Source of the DNA: Rhynchopus sp. YZ270_cl-10
Taxonomy: Eukaryota; Euglenozoa; Diplonemea; Diplonemida; Diplonemidae
Direction of reading: 5' to 3'
Assembly (NCBI GenBank): GCA_964035575.1
Contig: OZ037912.1
Location: 1,212,460 to 1,276,459 of the forward strand
Length of the DNA: 64,000 nt
This document shows positions 50,000 through 59,258 of this stretch, in pieces. The notes beneath the pieces are model-generated. The model saw only the letters and a program-made list of their open reading frames with translations. It ran no database searches and was not told where the DNA came from. The position numbers were made by a program, and so were the translations under genes. Positions within the stretch are counted from its first letter, which is position 1, and the number at the start of each line of letters is the position of its first letter.

Positions 50000-51276
50000 A
50001 TGAAAAGACAACGAAGCGAGGAAAGATCTGATGATGGGCACACTAAGAAGAAGGCTAATACAAAGACAACAGAAGCTGAAGAGGGAAACACTTCCCCAAA
50101 ACGAAAGAGAGATGATGAGGGATTTATGTGCGACCATTGTGGCTCATACTTTACACATGAAAAGCAGAGCAAGAATCACAAACAGACAAAGAAGTGCAAA
50201 GAAACTTGCCCAAAGTGCCGAGTGAGGTTTCCGTCTAAGAATGCTAGATACAAACACCAAAAGACCTGTGCAGGAGAATGTCAGACAGCCCCACCCCAGA
50301 AGAAACCCAAGATGGAAGCTGATAAAAAAAATAACCGTTTTACATGTTCGCAATGTGATGCTTCGTACAAAAATGTAGTGATGCTTCGTACAAAAATGTA
50401 TGGAAACTAAATGAGCACCTTGAAAAATGTGTGAAGGTGTGCATATTGTGTAGACGGGAGTGTGAAGAAAACCATATGTGCTTAGGGAAGATCTGCTGTC
50501 AGCACTGTGGTGAAGAGTTTGATGATGTGAAAAACCTTACTGCACATGAGGCTACATGCAAAACACAATGCCAGTATTGCTATTATCAATTTACAGATAT
50601 GAGATCACTCCAAAATCATACACCATTCTGCATCCGGTTCAGAGTTCTGAACGGAAAGTCCCGCTATAAGTCCGACATATTTCTCCAAGCAGATGAGGCT
50701 ACATTAGCACTTCCGCACCACAAAACGAATTCTTCTACACCTGCAGAGTCCGCTTTAATTGCAGCTGCATTGTGTTTGACAGCAGCAGAATTGCCAAGAG
50801 CTCTTCACATGGACGGCAGCCCATTATCCTCCTGGACGTTTCATACAGCAGAAATGTTTCGCGTTTCTGGGCAGAAGACTTCTGCACGACCTCACTATGC
50901 CACACAGCAGAATCTGATAAAGTTCCAAATTGTTCTGCTGTGGTGTCATAAGAATGTGCATTTGCTGCGATCAGAACCACCAGAGGACAAAGGATACACA
51001 TTCAAAGACTGCTTCATGTATATAATGAAGAAAAGGTGGGACATCAGAATGTATAAGGCACTAAGAACAAATAGAGACCCTATCTACACCAGCCTTGATG
51101 AGCTTGAGGAGGTCCGGGTAAAGCTGAATTTACTTCAGAATGATGCTTGCTTTACTGCACTGAGGGACGTAGATCCACACTCGAATATGATGTTTGACCC
51201 AAGTTGTCCAGAGGAGGCACGATCCATATGGAGTGCACGCCAAATTAGAAGCCTGAAGCCTGATGGAGGAGCTTGA
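50000..51276 (+). pseudogene. Zinc-finger N-terminal part of the Helitron gene, frame broken by a 23-bp duplication
   Basis: Starts MKRQRSEERSDDGHTKKKAN with a basic, probably nuclear, leader, then Cys/His pairs: FMCDHCGSYFTHEKQSKNH, CPKCRVRFPSKNARYKH and FTCSQCDASYKNV. The 23 bases at 50355-50377 are repeated exactly at 50378-50400, which shifts the frame and stops it at 50410. The family sequence resumes as WKLNEHLEKCVKVCILCRRE, with further fingers (CCQHCGEEFDDVKNLTAHE, CQYCYYQFTDMRSLQNH) and a conserved-looking helical region up to RQIRSLKPD at about 51260, where frame is lost again at the junction with the next part. Helitron Rep proteins often begin with such zinc fingers, thought to help bind the transposon ends. 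Confidence 0.7.
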
Positions 51277-54200
51277 GGAGGAACTTTCCGACTGTAATTT
51301 TGAGCAGGACCTTGCTTTAGAGGTGGAAGAACTTTCCGGTGCTTTGCTTGAAGAATCACGCTTCCTTTTGGAAAACTTCTCCAGCATCCTGGAACAGAAA
51401 AAAGATGAGCTATCCAAAAAGCTACAAAGCAAGGGGATCAGGAATATTTTCACCTATAAGCACAAAGGGGCTGCGCTTCCGGAGGAGGTTGACGACAACA
51501 CAGAAAAACACTCCTGTGGAAGGATGGATCGGCGGTGTAAGCATTGTGCTGCGTTGCTTTTTCCTGGAGAGACATCAAGAATATGCTGCACTGGTGGGAA
51601 GGTATCACTGCCTCAGATCAAAATCCTCAACGAAGAGCATCTTTCCCTCCTCAAGGACAAACAATACAAAAAATTCGCAATGATTCTCAATGCGCACTTC
51701 GCCATGGTTGAGGGCAAAATGCGCCGTGACAGCCGTGTGCCAAATACAGGAATAGCCGCAGTGTCAGTAGAAGGGAGGGGAATGAAGAAGTACACTTTTT
51801 CAGACACTGATGTTGCAGAGTCGTGGTTTGCTGATCCTAATAACCACAAAAGCATGACTGGTGAAATCCTCCCAGAAAACCTGAGGCAACTTGCTGAAAT
51901 ATGTCATATTCTGCTGGGAAACAATGCATTTGCTTCCCAATTTAAAACAATTGCCCAGCAGTATAAGGGGAAGGAGGATGAGCTGAAAAAGCTTAAAATC
52001 GACTTCAACGAAGTGCTGAAAAGCAAGACTGGCACTGAATACACCACCGATGAGGCAAAGGGGGCTGTTAAGCTGTTCTACACCATCAATGAAGACGCAC
52101 CTGCAGAGCGCAGATTTACAGTCTACCCCTTATTTACGTCAGCTGATAATAACAGGGGGAAGGATGCCAAGTGGAACTCACCAGTCATCATCGATGACTT
52201 TAACCAGCTCTATGAGCTATTGGCATACCCATTGCAATTTTTGTATCCCACCGAGCATGATGGATTCCGACTCAAAATGCCTCACAGAATTGTAGTTCCA
52301 GCTGCCGCAACTGCTGACAGTGATGATGAAGATTCAGATTCTACAAACCAAAACAGAAATGAAAATAATACAAATGGTGAAGAAAATGACGACAACATGC
52401 AGGATGATGACATGAAGAAAGAAGATTTAAAAAATAGAACCCTACCTGCACACGACGAAAATATGGACGAAGACGTGCACGAAGAAACTGTAGAAGAATG
52501 CGACGGTGCAGAAGCAGACAACGCTCAGGACGCAATGCTAGAGGTTCTAAGAAACGCTAATAACCTTGAAGACACAACACCCTCTTCAACATTCGTTTCT
52601 GCAAAGCAGTATGCCGCATACCAGATGCATCACCGCCCGAACGAAGACAAAGATGAGCTCTCCTACAACCCTCTTCTCATGCAAGGCACTCTCACACAAC
52701 AATTTTTTATAGACTTAGCAATGCGCAGCATTTATCAGCGTCTGAAGTACCACATTGTTGGAAGGGGGATGGGGTATGCACAAAAAAAGGATATTGTGTC
52801 TGGGAAGCAGATTCCGCCAACAAATGAGATCTCAATGCCGACATCATTCGAGAGAGGAATGCCAGCGCGTGCGCAGCTGCTGAATGATACCCTTTCTATC
52901 TACGCAAAGTATGGCAAGGCCGACTACTTTCTAACAATGACCTGCAACCCAATGTGGGAGGAGATTCAGTCGAACCTTCTGCAAAATGAAACAGCACTTG
53001 ACAGACCGGATCTGGTTCACAGAGTATTCGACCTCAAGGTGAAGGAGCTTGTGAATGACATCCGCAAAAAAAATGTTCTTGGTGAGAACATTGCAATGGT
53101 GATGGTAACAGAGTACCAGAAGAGGGGGCTCCCTCATTGCCACGCGATATTGTGGAACAATAAAAAAACGTCACCAAAGGACCCTTTCAATGTGGACCAC
53201 GTGGTGCATGCTGAGATTCCGAACCATGAAACCCATCCAAAGCTGTACAGAGCCGTCAGTGAGTACGTCATGCACACTGACTGCCTTAGGAACAGAGCCT
53301 CACCCTGCCTCCAGAGGGGGAAGGATGGCAAATGCCACTGCAAGTCCAACTTCCCCAAGGACTTCAGCCACAGCACAGGAATCCAACGCGATGGCTATGC
53401 AGACGTCCGAAGAAGGGATGATGGAAGACTGTCATACGTGGATCCAGACGTTGTGAAGAGATGGAAGGACAAATACAAAGGGGAAACCACACATCCAAAT
53501 CAGAGGAGCAACAGGTGGGTCGTTCCATACAATGCCTATCTTCTCCTGAGATACCAATGTCACATAAATGTTGAGGCAGTGCGCGGGATTCTAGCTGCAA
53601 AATACCTTTTCAAATACTTGTTCAAGGGGGAGAAGGAGGTTGAGGGCGAGATCAAGGAAGATAAGGAGACAAAGAAGACAGAATCAACTGCAGGGGAAGC
53701 ACCTAAAGACATCTCACCACCAACATCCAAAAAAAAGGCTCCAGACATCCACAGGTGGCTGAAGGCGCATTGTATGACTGCTGCTGATGCATGTGGATAC
53801 CTCATTTCTACCAAAATGGTGAGGATATACCCAGGGGTGATCAGGCTTCATATTCATCTTGAGGACGAACAGAGAGTTTATTTCCCTCTCAAGAATGCTG
53901 GTGATGAGTCAAGGAGAAGGGATGCGGCTGTTACATCAAAAAGTACCCTCCTTGCTTTTTTTGAAGCTAATGAGAGATGCAGGAAATACAACGAAGGAAT
54001 TCTAGGACATGACGCCTACAAAGGATTTGACAGTCTGCTCTACAACGACGTTCCTGAGTTTTTTTCGTACACCAAAAAAGATAAGGAGTGGAAGCTGAGG
54101 CCGGGATTTGTGTGGAATCAGGAAGAACGCATCTACACCTCTGGACCTTGCTCACATAGAAATGAAGGAGAACATCTCTCCATTGGGAGAATGTACTGGG

Positions 54201-56290
54201 TTCCTGTGAAGGATAAGGAACTACACTGCCTTCGCCTCCTTCTTCTGCGCAAGTGTGGGCCTGTGAGCTTTGCAGAGCTGAGAACATCACAATCTTCAGG
54301 CTTGGTTCACGACACATTTTTTGAAGCTGCAGCCGAATTGGGGTTGATCCACGATGGGCAAATACTCATGAACTCGATGGAGGAGTGCAAACAGACGACG
54401 TTGTCTTCACGGGCGATACGTTTTACCTTTGCCATGGTCATTATTCATTACATGGCTTCTGCAGCTGACGTGAAAAAAGCATGGGACCAATATGAGTATG
54501 AGCTGTGTGTGCCAGCACTGGAGAGAGGAGAAAGGCTTCAACGGGTGCAGACAATGGGAGAAAGATACCTCTACCCCAAGGAGAAGTGCGATGCCCTGAA
54601 GGACCTGGAGCGGCTGCTGAAGGAAGCAAACGTAAAAGCAACCATGGCAGAGCTTGGTCTTCCTACTCCTCCTGAAAGCACTGCAGGGCAGAGAACTGAG
54701 TTTGTACTTGACACTGAGAGGTACAATGAGGAGAAGATGCTTAAAAAGTTTGACGCCATTGCACCCAACCTCAACGACGGACAAAACAGGGTCTTCAACA
54801 CTGTTAAGGCCTCTGTGGAAGACAGCCAGGGAAAGATAATATTTTTGCAGGGTGCTGCAGGGACAGGAAAGACCTTCCTATACCAGGCATGTCTTTACTG
54901 GGCCAGGAGCAGAAGGGCAAGGGCAGAGCAAGAACAACAACAACAGCAGCCGCTTCCACAACAACTGGAGGACAGATTTGCGATTGCTGTGGCAACGTCA
55001 GGAATAGCAGCGACACTTCTCCCAGGAGGCAGGACCGCCCACAGCCGGTTCAAGATACCCATAGATCTTGAATCAAACGCAAAGAAGCTTTGCCCTCTTG
55101 ATAGTGATCATGTAGAACTTCTTAAGCGCACAGACCTCATTGTCTGGGATGAGGTTGTTATGGCGCAGAAGTCTGTGATCGAGGTAGTTGACAGAACACT
55201 GCGCAAGGTGAGGGAATGTCAGAAACCTTTTGGAGGTGTTACTGTTTTGCTTGGAGGAGACTTCCGACAGATTCTTCCTGTCCCAGGAAAAAACAAAGCC
55301 AGCTATGAGAGTATTGCGATTTCCCTAAACAACTCGTACCTTTGGAATGACCTGCTGAAAATGTCCCTCACACAGGTCATGAGGGTGAAGAATGATGATG
55401 CTTTCAGGGAGTATTTGATGAAGGTGGGAGACGGATCCATTAATGAAGATGGGTGCGTTGAAGGAGGTACTACTGAAGATGGAGGAGATACAACAGCAGT
55501 TCTGCAGGTTCCACGTGCTCTAATCTACGACAGAAACAACCAAAAGGTGACCGAGGAGAGTCTGATTTCTTTTACCTTTCCAGGCATCAGTGAGGGACAT
55601 TATGAGAATTGTGCGCTGTTGTGCCCAACAAACGAACGCCAGGTGTTTATGAACGAAAAAATTCTCAGCAGATTCCCCGGGAATACAATCACCAGCCTGT
55701 CAGAGGACACGTGCAAGGATCCCACCGCAGCCGAGTTCTTCTCCACAGAGGCCCTAAATAAAATGGACCATCCGCGTCTTCCTCCACACGCTCTAAACTT
55801 GAAGGTGAACTGCATAGTGATGCTTCTAAAGAACCTAGACCCAGCAGGAGGACTCTGCAATGGGACGCGCCTTGTTGTGAAGGAGGTGAAGAAGAACATC
55901 CTTGTCTGCACCAACCTGACAGAAGAATGCGAGTGGAAAAAGAATAACGGGTCAGATAGACCACATCCAGTTGCCATCCCTAGGCTTCCCTGCGACGGTG
56001 ACGCGAAGGATTTAACGATTGATTTTACGCGTCAGCAGTTTCCTGTAAGACTCTCCTTTGCAATGACTATTAATAAATCGCAGCGGGGCAAACGCTCCGT
56101 AGGGTGGGCCTTGATGTGTCACAGTCGCCCTGCTTTTCTCATGGCCATCTGTACGTTGCAATGTCAAGGGTGTGCAGCAGGACCGACATCAAGATTTGTC
56201 TTCCACCTAGAGGTGACACATATCTCTACAACTGCGTCCACCAGGAGGTCATATCTGCAGTTGAGGAGTCTGTTGGGGGAATCAAAATGA
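51263..56290 (+). CDS. Helitron Rep (HUH endonuclease) and helicase region
   Basis: An open frame of 1675 codons. Rep motif 1 is FLTMTCNPMWEEIQ (near 556). The HUH metal site is RGLPHCHAILW (near 621-630). The tyrosine motif is AAKYLFKYLFKG (near 777), with both tyrosines present, so nicking and joining residues are intact. A Pif1/RecD-like superfamily 1 helicase follows: Walker A GAAGTGKTFLY (near 1197), Walker B LIVWDEVVMAQ (near 1293), GGDFRQILPV (near 1331) and LNLKVNCIVMLLKNLDPAGG (near 1510). It ends ..LSFAMTINKSQ, after which the expected motif VI is in another frame (see next entry), so the last 65 codons are out of frame. An acidic linker lies at 370-430. Role: rolling-circle replication and transfer of the element in the nucleus. 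Confidence 0.88.
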   Translation: MEELEEELSDCNFEQDLALEVEELSGALLEESRFLLENFSSILEQKKDELSKKLQSKGIRNIFTYKHKGAALPEEVDDNTEKHSCGRMDRRCKHCAALLFPGETSRICCTGGKVSLPQIKILNEEHLSLLKDKQYKKFAMILNAHFAMVEGKMRRDSRVPNTGIAAVSVEGRGMKKYTFSDTDVAESWFADPNNHKSMTGEILPENLRQLAEICHILLGNNAFASQFKTIAQQYKGKEDELKKLKIDFNEVLKSKTGTEYTTDEAKGAVKLFYTINEDAPAERRFTVYPLFTSADNNRGKDAKWNSPVIIDDFNQLYELLAYPLQFLYPTEHDGFRLKMPHRIVVPAAATADSDDEDSDSTNQNRNENNTNGEENDDNMQDDDMKKEDLKNRTLPAHDENMDEDVHEETVEECDGAEADNAQDAMLEVLRNANNLEDTTPSSTFVSAKQYAAYQMHHRPNEDKDELSYNPLLMQGTLTQQFFIDLAMRSIYQRLKYHIVGRGMGYAQKKDIVSGKQIPPTNEISMPTSFERGMPARAQLLNDTLSIYAKYGKADYFLTMTCNPMWEEIQSNLLQNETALDRPDLVHRVFDLKVKELVNDIRKKNVLGENIAMVMVTEYQKRGLPHCHAILWNNKKTSPKDPFNVDHVVHAEIPNHETHPKLYRAVSEYVMHTDCLRNRASPCLQRGKDGKCHCKSNFPKDFSHSTGIQRDGYADVRRRDDGRLSYVDPDVVKRWKDKYKGETTHPNQRSNRWVVPYNAYLLLRYQCHINVEAVRGILAAKYLFKYLFKGEKEVEGEIKEDKETKKTESTAGEAPKDISPPTSKKKAPDIHRWLKAHCMTAADACGYLISTKMVRIYPGVIRLHIHLEDEQRVYFPLKNAGDESRRRDAAVTSKSTLLAFFEANERCRKYNEGILGHDAYKGFDSLLYNDVPEFFSYTKKDKEWKLRPGFVWNQEERIYTSGPCSHRNEGEHLSIGRMYWVPVKDKELHCLRLLLLRKCGPVSFAELRTSQSSGLVHDTFFEAAAELGLIHDGQILMNSMEECKQTTLSSRAIRFTFAMVIIHYMASAADVKKAWDQYEYELCVPALERGERLQRVQTMGERYLYPKEKCDALKDLERLLKEANVKATMAELGLPTPPESTAGQRTEFVLDTERYNEEKMLKKFDAIAPNLNDGQNRVFNTVKASVEDSQGKIIFLQGAAGTGKTFLYQACLYWARSRRARAEQEQQQQQPLPQQLEDRFAIAVATSGIAATLLPGGRTAHSRFKIPIDLESNAKKLCPLDSDHVELLKRTDLIVWDEVVMAQKSVIEVVDRTLRKVRECQKPFGGVTVLLGGDFRQILPVPGKNKASYESIAISLNNSYLWNDLLKMSLTQVMRVKNDDAFREYLMKVGDGSINEDGCVEGGTTEDGGDTTAVLQVPRALIYDRNNQKVTEESLISFTFPGISEGHYENCALLCPTNERQVFMNEKILSRFPGNTITSLSEDTCKDPTAAEFFSTEALNKMDHPRLPPHALNLKVNCIVMLLKNLDPAGGLCNGTRLVVKEVKKNILVCTNLTEECEWKKNNGSDRPHPVAIPRLPCDGDAKDLTIDFTRQQFPVRLSFAMTINKSQRGKRSVGWALMCHSRPAFLMAICTLQCQGCAAGPTSRFVFHLEVTHISTTASTRRSYLQLRSLLGESK

Positions 56291-57388
56291 ATCTCAGTGC
56301 GGAAAGGAGGAAGCAGCTTAAGCGTGACCTGAGGCTCACAGAAGCAGACTATGCAAAAAGCCTACATGATATTGCAGCAAACCCAACAGAAGACCCGTCT
56401 GTGATACGCAAACCCAAAAACCTGCAAACATCTGCTGATGGAGAGAGCCCTATTGATGATGATGAATATGAAGCCTGCAATCCTGCTTGTGGGAGGCTTC
56501 TTGCAGAAGTAACATATGAAAATGAAAACTTCAGAGAAGATTACCATCCGTTTAAGTATCCAGAGGATGACAGGTATGTTGGAAAATATTGGTGCATAAT
56601 TTACATAAAAATAATGTACAGGGAGAAGACAATCGACAACAGCAAGAAACTTTCAAAAGCTTTGCAAATGTCAACAACAGTTTCTGAAAAATATATGTAT
56701 GTGATCATTTGTCTATGATTTAATCATAATTAAACAACAGGGGAAGATCAAATTCCATACCAGATGGATATTACAATCTGCAGGATGTTCTGTCGCTATG
56801 TGATCTGCAACTAATAAATGTTCGAGGTGATGGAACTTGTTTCTATCATGCAGTGCAGCAGCTTCTCACTGGGAAAGTAGATGATGGGTTCAGTCTTCGT
56901 AGAACCTTTGGAGCATTCTTAGAAGAAAATGAGATTCTGTTCAGGGAGCATCCCCTCATAAGTGGAGACAAAAATACGTATGTACTTCTTGTAACTGCTT
57001 GACTTCATACTAACCACTATCATAAAACAACAGAAGCTTTGATATCATACTCAGCCGTGTTCAGCTTAGGGCAGCTGACAAATATGCACAGGACACTGAG
57101 ATAGCATTAATGTCAGTTATGCATCATGTTCTCATCACTGTTGTAACTTCTAGAACATTTGAAAATGATGGCTACTCTTGTTTTCATTTTTTGCCAAAGG
57201 ATCTTTCTCCTGAAGAGATTCTCGAAAAAATACCACCACAAAATAGACTGCTGTTAGTGCAAACTTTTTATCCTGACCATTTTAACATTGGTACGGGAAC
57301 TGATGGAAATATATTGAAAGCACACAAAAAAGCCCTATTGTCTCCAACATTTCCATCAAAGATTTTTTCTGACTTTCAAATTATTTAA
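56090..57388 (+). CDS. Helicase motif VI and spliced C-terminal OTU protease domain of the Helitron gene
   Basis: The frame picks up about one base off the main one, with FSHGHLYVAMSRVCSRTDIK (helicase motif VI), then a linker. Exons: to 56573, 56622-56696, 56741-56977 and 57034-57388, with introns of 48, 44 and 56 nt, all GTATGT..CAG and the same phase. The last two exons hold the OTU core: INVRGDGTCFYHAVQQLLTG (Asp, Cys) and FYPDHFNIGTG (His), ending DFQII. The protease is therefore a C-terminal extension of the Rep-helicase, not a separate gene. OTU domains in Helentron/Helitron2 proteins are known, but their job is not. The only break between helicase and OTU is the single frame loss near 56,085. 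Confidence 0.8.
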
Positions 57389-59210
57389 AAATTGTGAATA
57401 TTTTGTGTGTTGCTTTTTTTATATTGTTGTATTTTTGGGATTTTGTTGATTGCATAAAAAAAGAAAAAAAGGTTATCATAAGTTATTAATTGGAGTTTTG
57501 ACTATATCTTGTGATGGATAAATCAAACTGTTTTTGTGGAGTTTGTTTAGTTTAAAAAAAATCAATTAGTTTGGAAATTGTCAGATACTTTTTGACCGGT
57601 TTCAGGTTACCGGTTTCATCAGCAGTTTTATTGTTTTTTTCTTCCCAGCCGGAGGTAATCTCTTGTGATGAAGAAGTATTTTTGTCTTGGATTGAAAAAA
57701 ATAAGGAAATAGGTTAAAACATAGCTTAAACAAAAGAAAGACTACACCTTGAAGAAGGCGCTCACTTTGGCCGGTGAGAGTATTGTCATGCCACAAAAAT
57801 AAAGATCAAAAAAAGAAAAAAAGGGAAAACAGAATATTTCTGTAGTAAAAACGCACAAAAGAATCGATCCACCTAGTTTTCCAGTTGTAAATTACTTACC
57901 AATCAACCCAACTGTCCTACAGGAACTTACACAAAAACCAAAAAACATGTAAAAACTGATACATGCATTTTAGGTCAAAAATACCCATTTCTCAGCGCAA
58001 ATTGACCCCACCACAGCACGCACAGACTCCGGAGAGCCAAAATCAAAATTTTTTTTTTTCGATTTTTTGTAGGCAAAAATTGCTGGGAAATTTTTTTTTG
58101 GTCAAAAATCCTGGTTTTTGGGTCTCATACATGTGTATGACCAAATTTCAGGTGGTCAAAAGTGGAGTCTGACCCCCATGTCCAGGTTATGGAAATGTCC
58201 TATGAAGCCATTGCCGAAGGAATTTTGTACTTTTGAGCATCAGAAATTAGGTACTGACCAAAAAACCCACACAAAACCCAAAAACACCAAAAATCATGTA
58301 AAAACTGATACATGCATTTTAGGTCAAAAATACCCATTTCTCAGCGCAAATTGACCCCACCACAGCACGCACAGACTCCGGAGAGCCAAAATCAAAAATT
58401 TTTTTTTTCGATTTTTTGTAGGCAAAAATTGCTGGGAAAATTTTTTTTGGAATCCTGGTTTTTGGGTCTCATACATGTGTATGACCAAATTTTAGGTGGT
58501 CAAAAGTGGAGTCTGACCCCCATGTCCAGGTTATGGAAATGTCCTATGAAGCCATTCCCGAAGGAATTTTGTACTTTTGAGCATCAGAAATTAGGTACTG
58601 AAAAATTTTTCCACACAAATTTGACCTGGTACTCAAGGTCAATTTGACCTTGGGTTTTCTCTCAGGGTCTTGTGACCAATTTTAATCATGTTAAAAATGG
58701 AATCTGACCCCCATGTCCAGGTCATAAAAATGCCCAATGAGTCATTTAAAGCCACTGATTTGACCTTTTGAGCAGTTGTAGTTATATGTGGCCCAATTTT
58801 CCCAGCCAGAAAATGACCCCAAAAATCACGAAAAAAAATATTTTCAAGCCGATACTCTTACACACCTAAATTTGGCCCTAAGTGTCCAAAGTGGGCCTCC
58901 AGGGTCGCAATAGCCTCATTTTATGGGGATACTGGCCATATTTCATGGTTATCTCGTTTTTTGAAATTTTTATAACATATACACCCAGTACCTCAGAAAC
59001 ACAAAATATCGCAATTTTACTCACAAAAATAGCCGTGAAATGCCGCACACATTTTAGATATTCCCAGATCCTGGGGACTGAGGCCCCCGGTCGGGGCTGT
59101 CGTTTCTGGGCCCCATACTACTGGAGTGTCATATCAGAATCACTCGGAAGTAGCAAACCGCCATGAAAGATGAGATGCCAAAAGCAAGCCCTCTATTCCG
59201 TAATAACTAG
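57389..59210 (+). other. 3' tail of H2 with two copies of a 349-bp unit
   Basis: AT-rich non-coding tail. The unit starting at TACATGCATTTTAGGTCAAA begins at 57959 and again at 58308, the second being slightly truncated. H1 has one and H3 three. The tail also contains GACCGGTTTCAGGTTACCGG (about 57595-57614) and closes with CCCCCGGTCGGGGC and CCGTAATAACTAG. The 60-110-codon frames inside are repeated copies of one frame in the unit and are not supported as genes. Confidence 0.7.
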
Positions 59211-59258
59211 AAACCCGCAAACCCGCAAACCCGCAAACCCGCAAACCCGCAAACCCGC
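59211..59258. repeat. AAACCCGC array, 6 copies, between H2 and H3
   Basis: 48 bp joins the CTAG end of H2 to the ACTAGAAG start of H3. It is the shortest boundary array in the window. Confidence 0.95.

Larger units (their letters stand above)
48898..59210 (+). mobile_element. Long Helitron-class (Helentron/Helitron2-like) element with Rep-helicase-OTU gene (H2)
   Basis: 10.3 kb from ACTAGAAGAAAGCTCGCTAA to CCGTAATAACTAG, with AAACCCGC arrays on both sides. Gene order: coiled-coil/zinc-finger protein (49109-49673), then zinc fingers, HUH-endonuclease Rep, helicase and OTU domain (50000-57388), then an AT-rich 1.8-kb tail with two tandem copies of a 349-bp unit. A 3' end of CTAG is usual for rolling-circle transposons (CTRR), while the OTU domain and nearby tandem repeats fit the Helentron/Helitron2 branch. 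The main gene carries a 23-bp tandem duplication and two frame losses, so this copy is probably recently dead, unless these are assembly errors. Confidence 0.82.
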
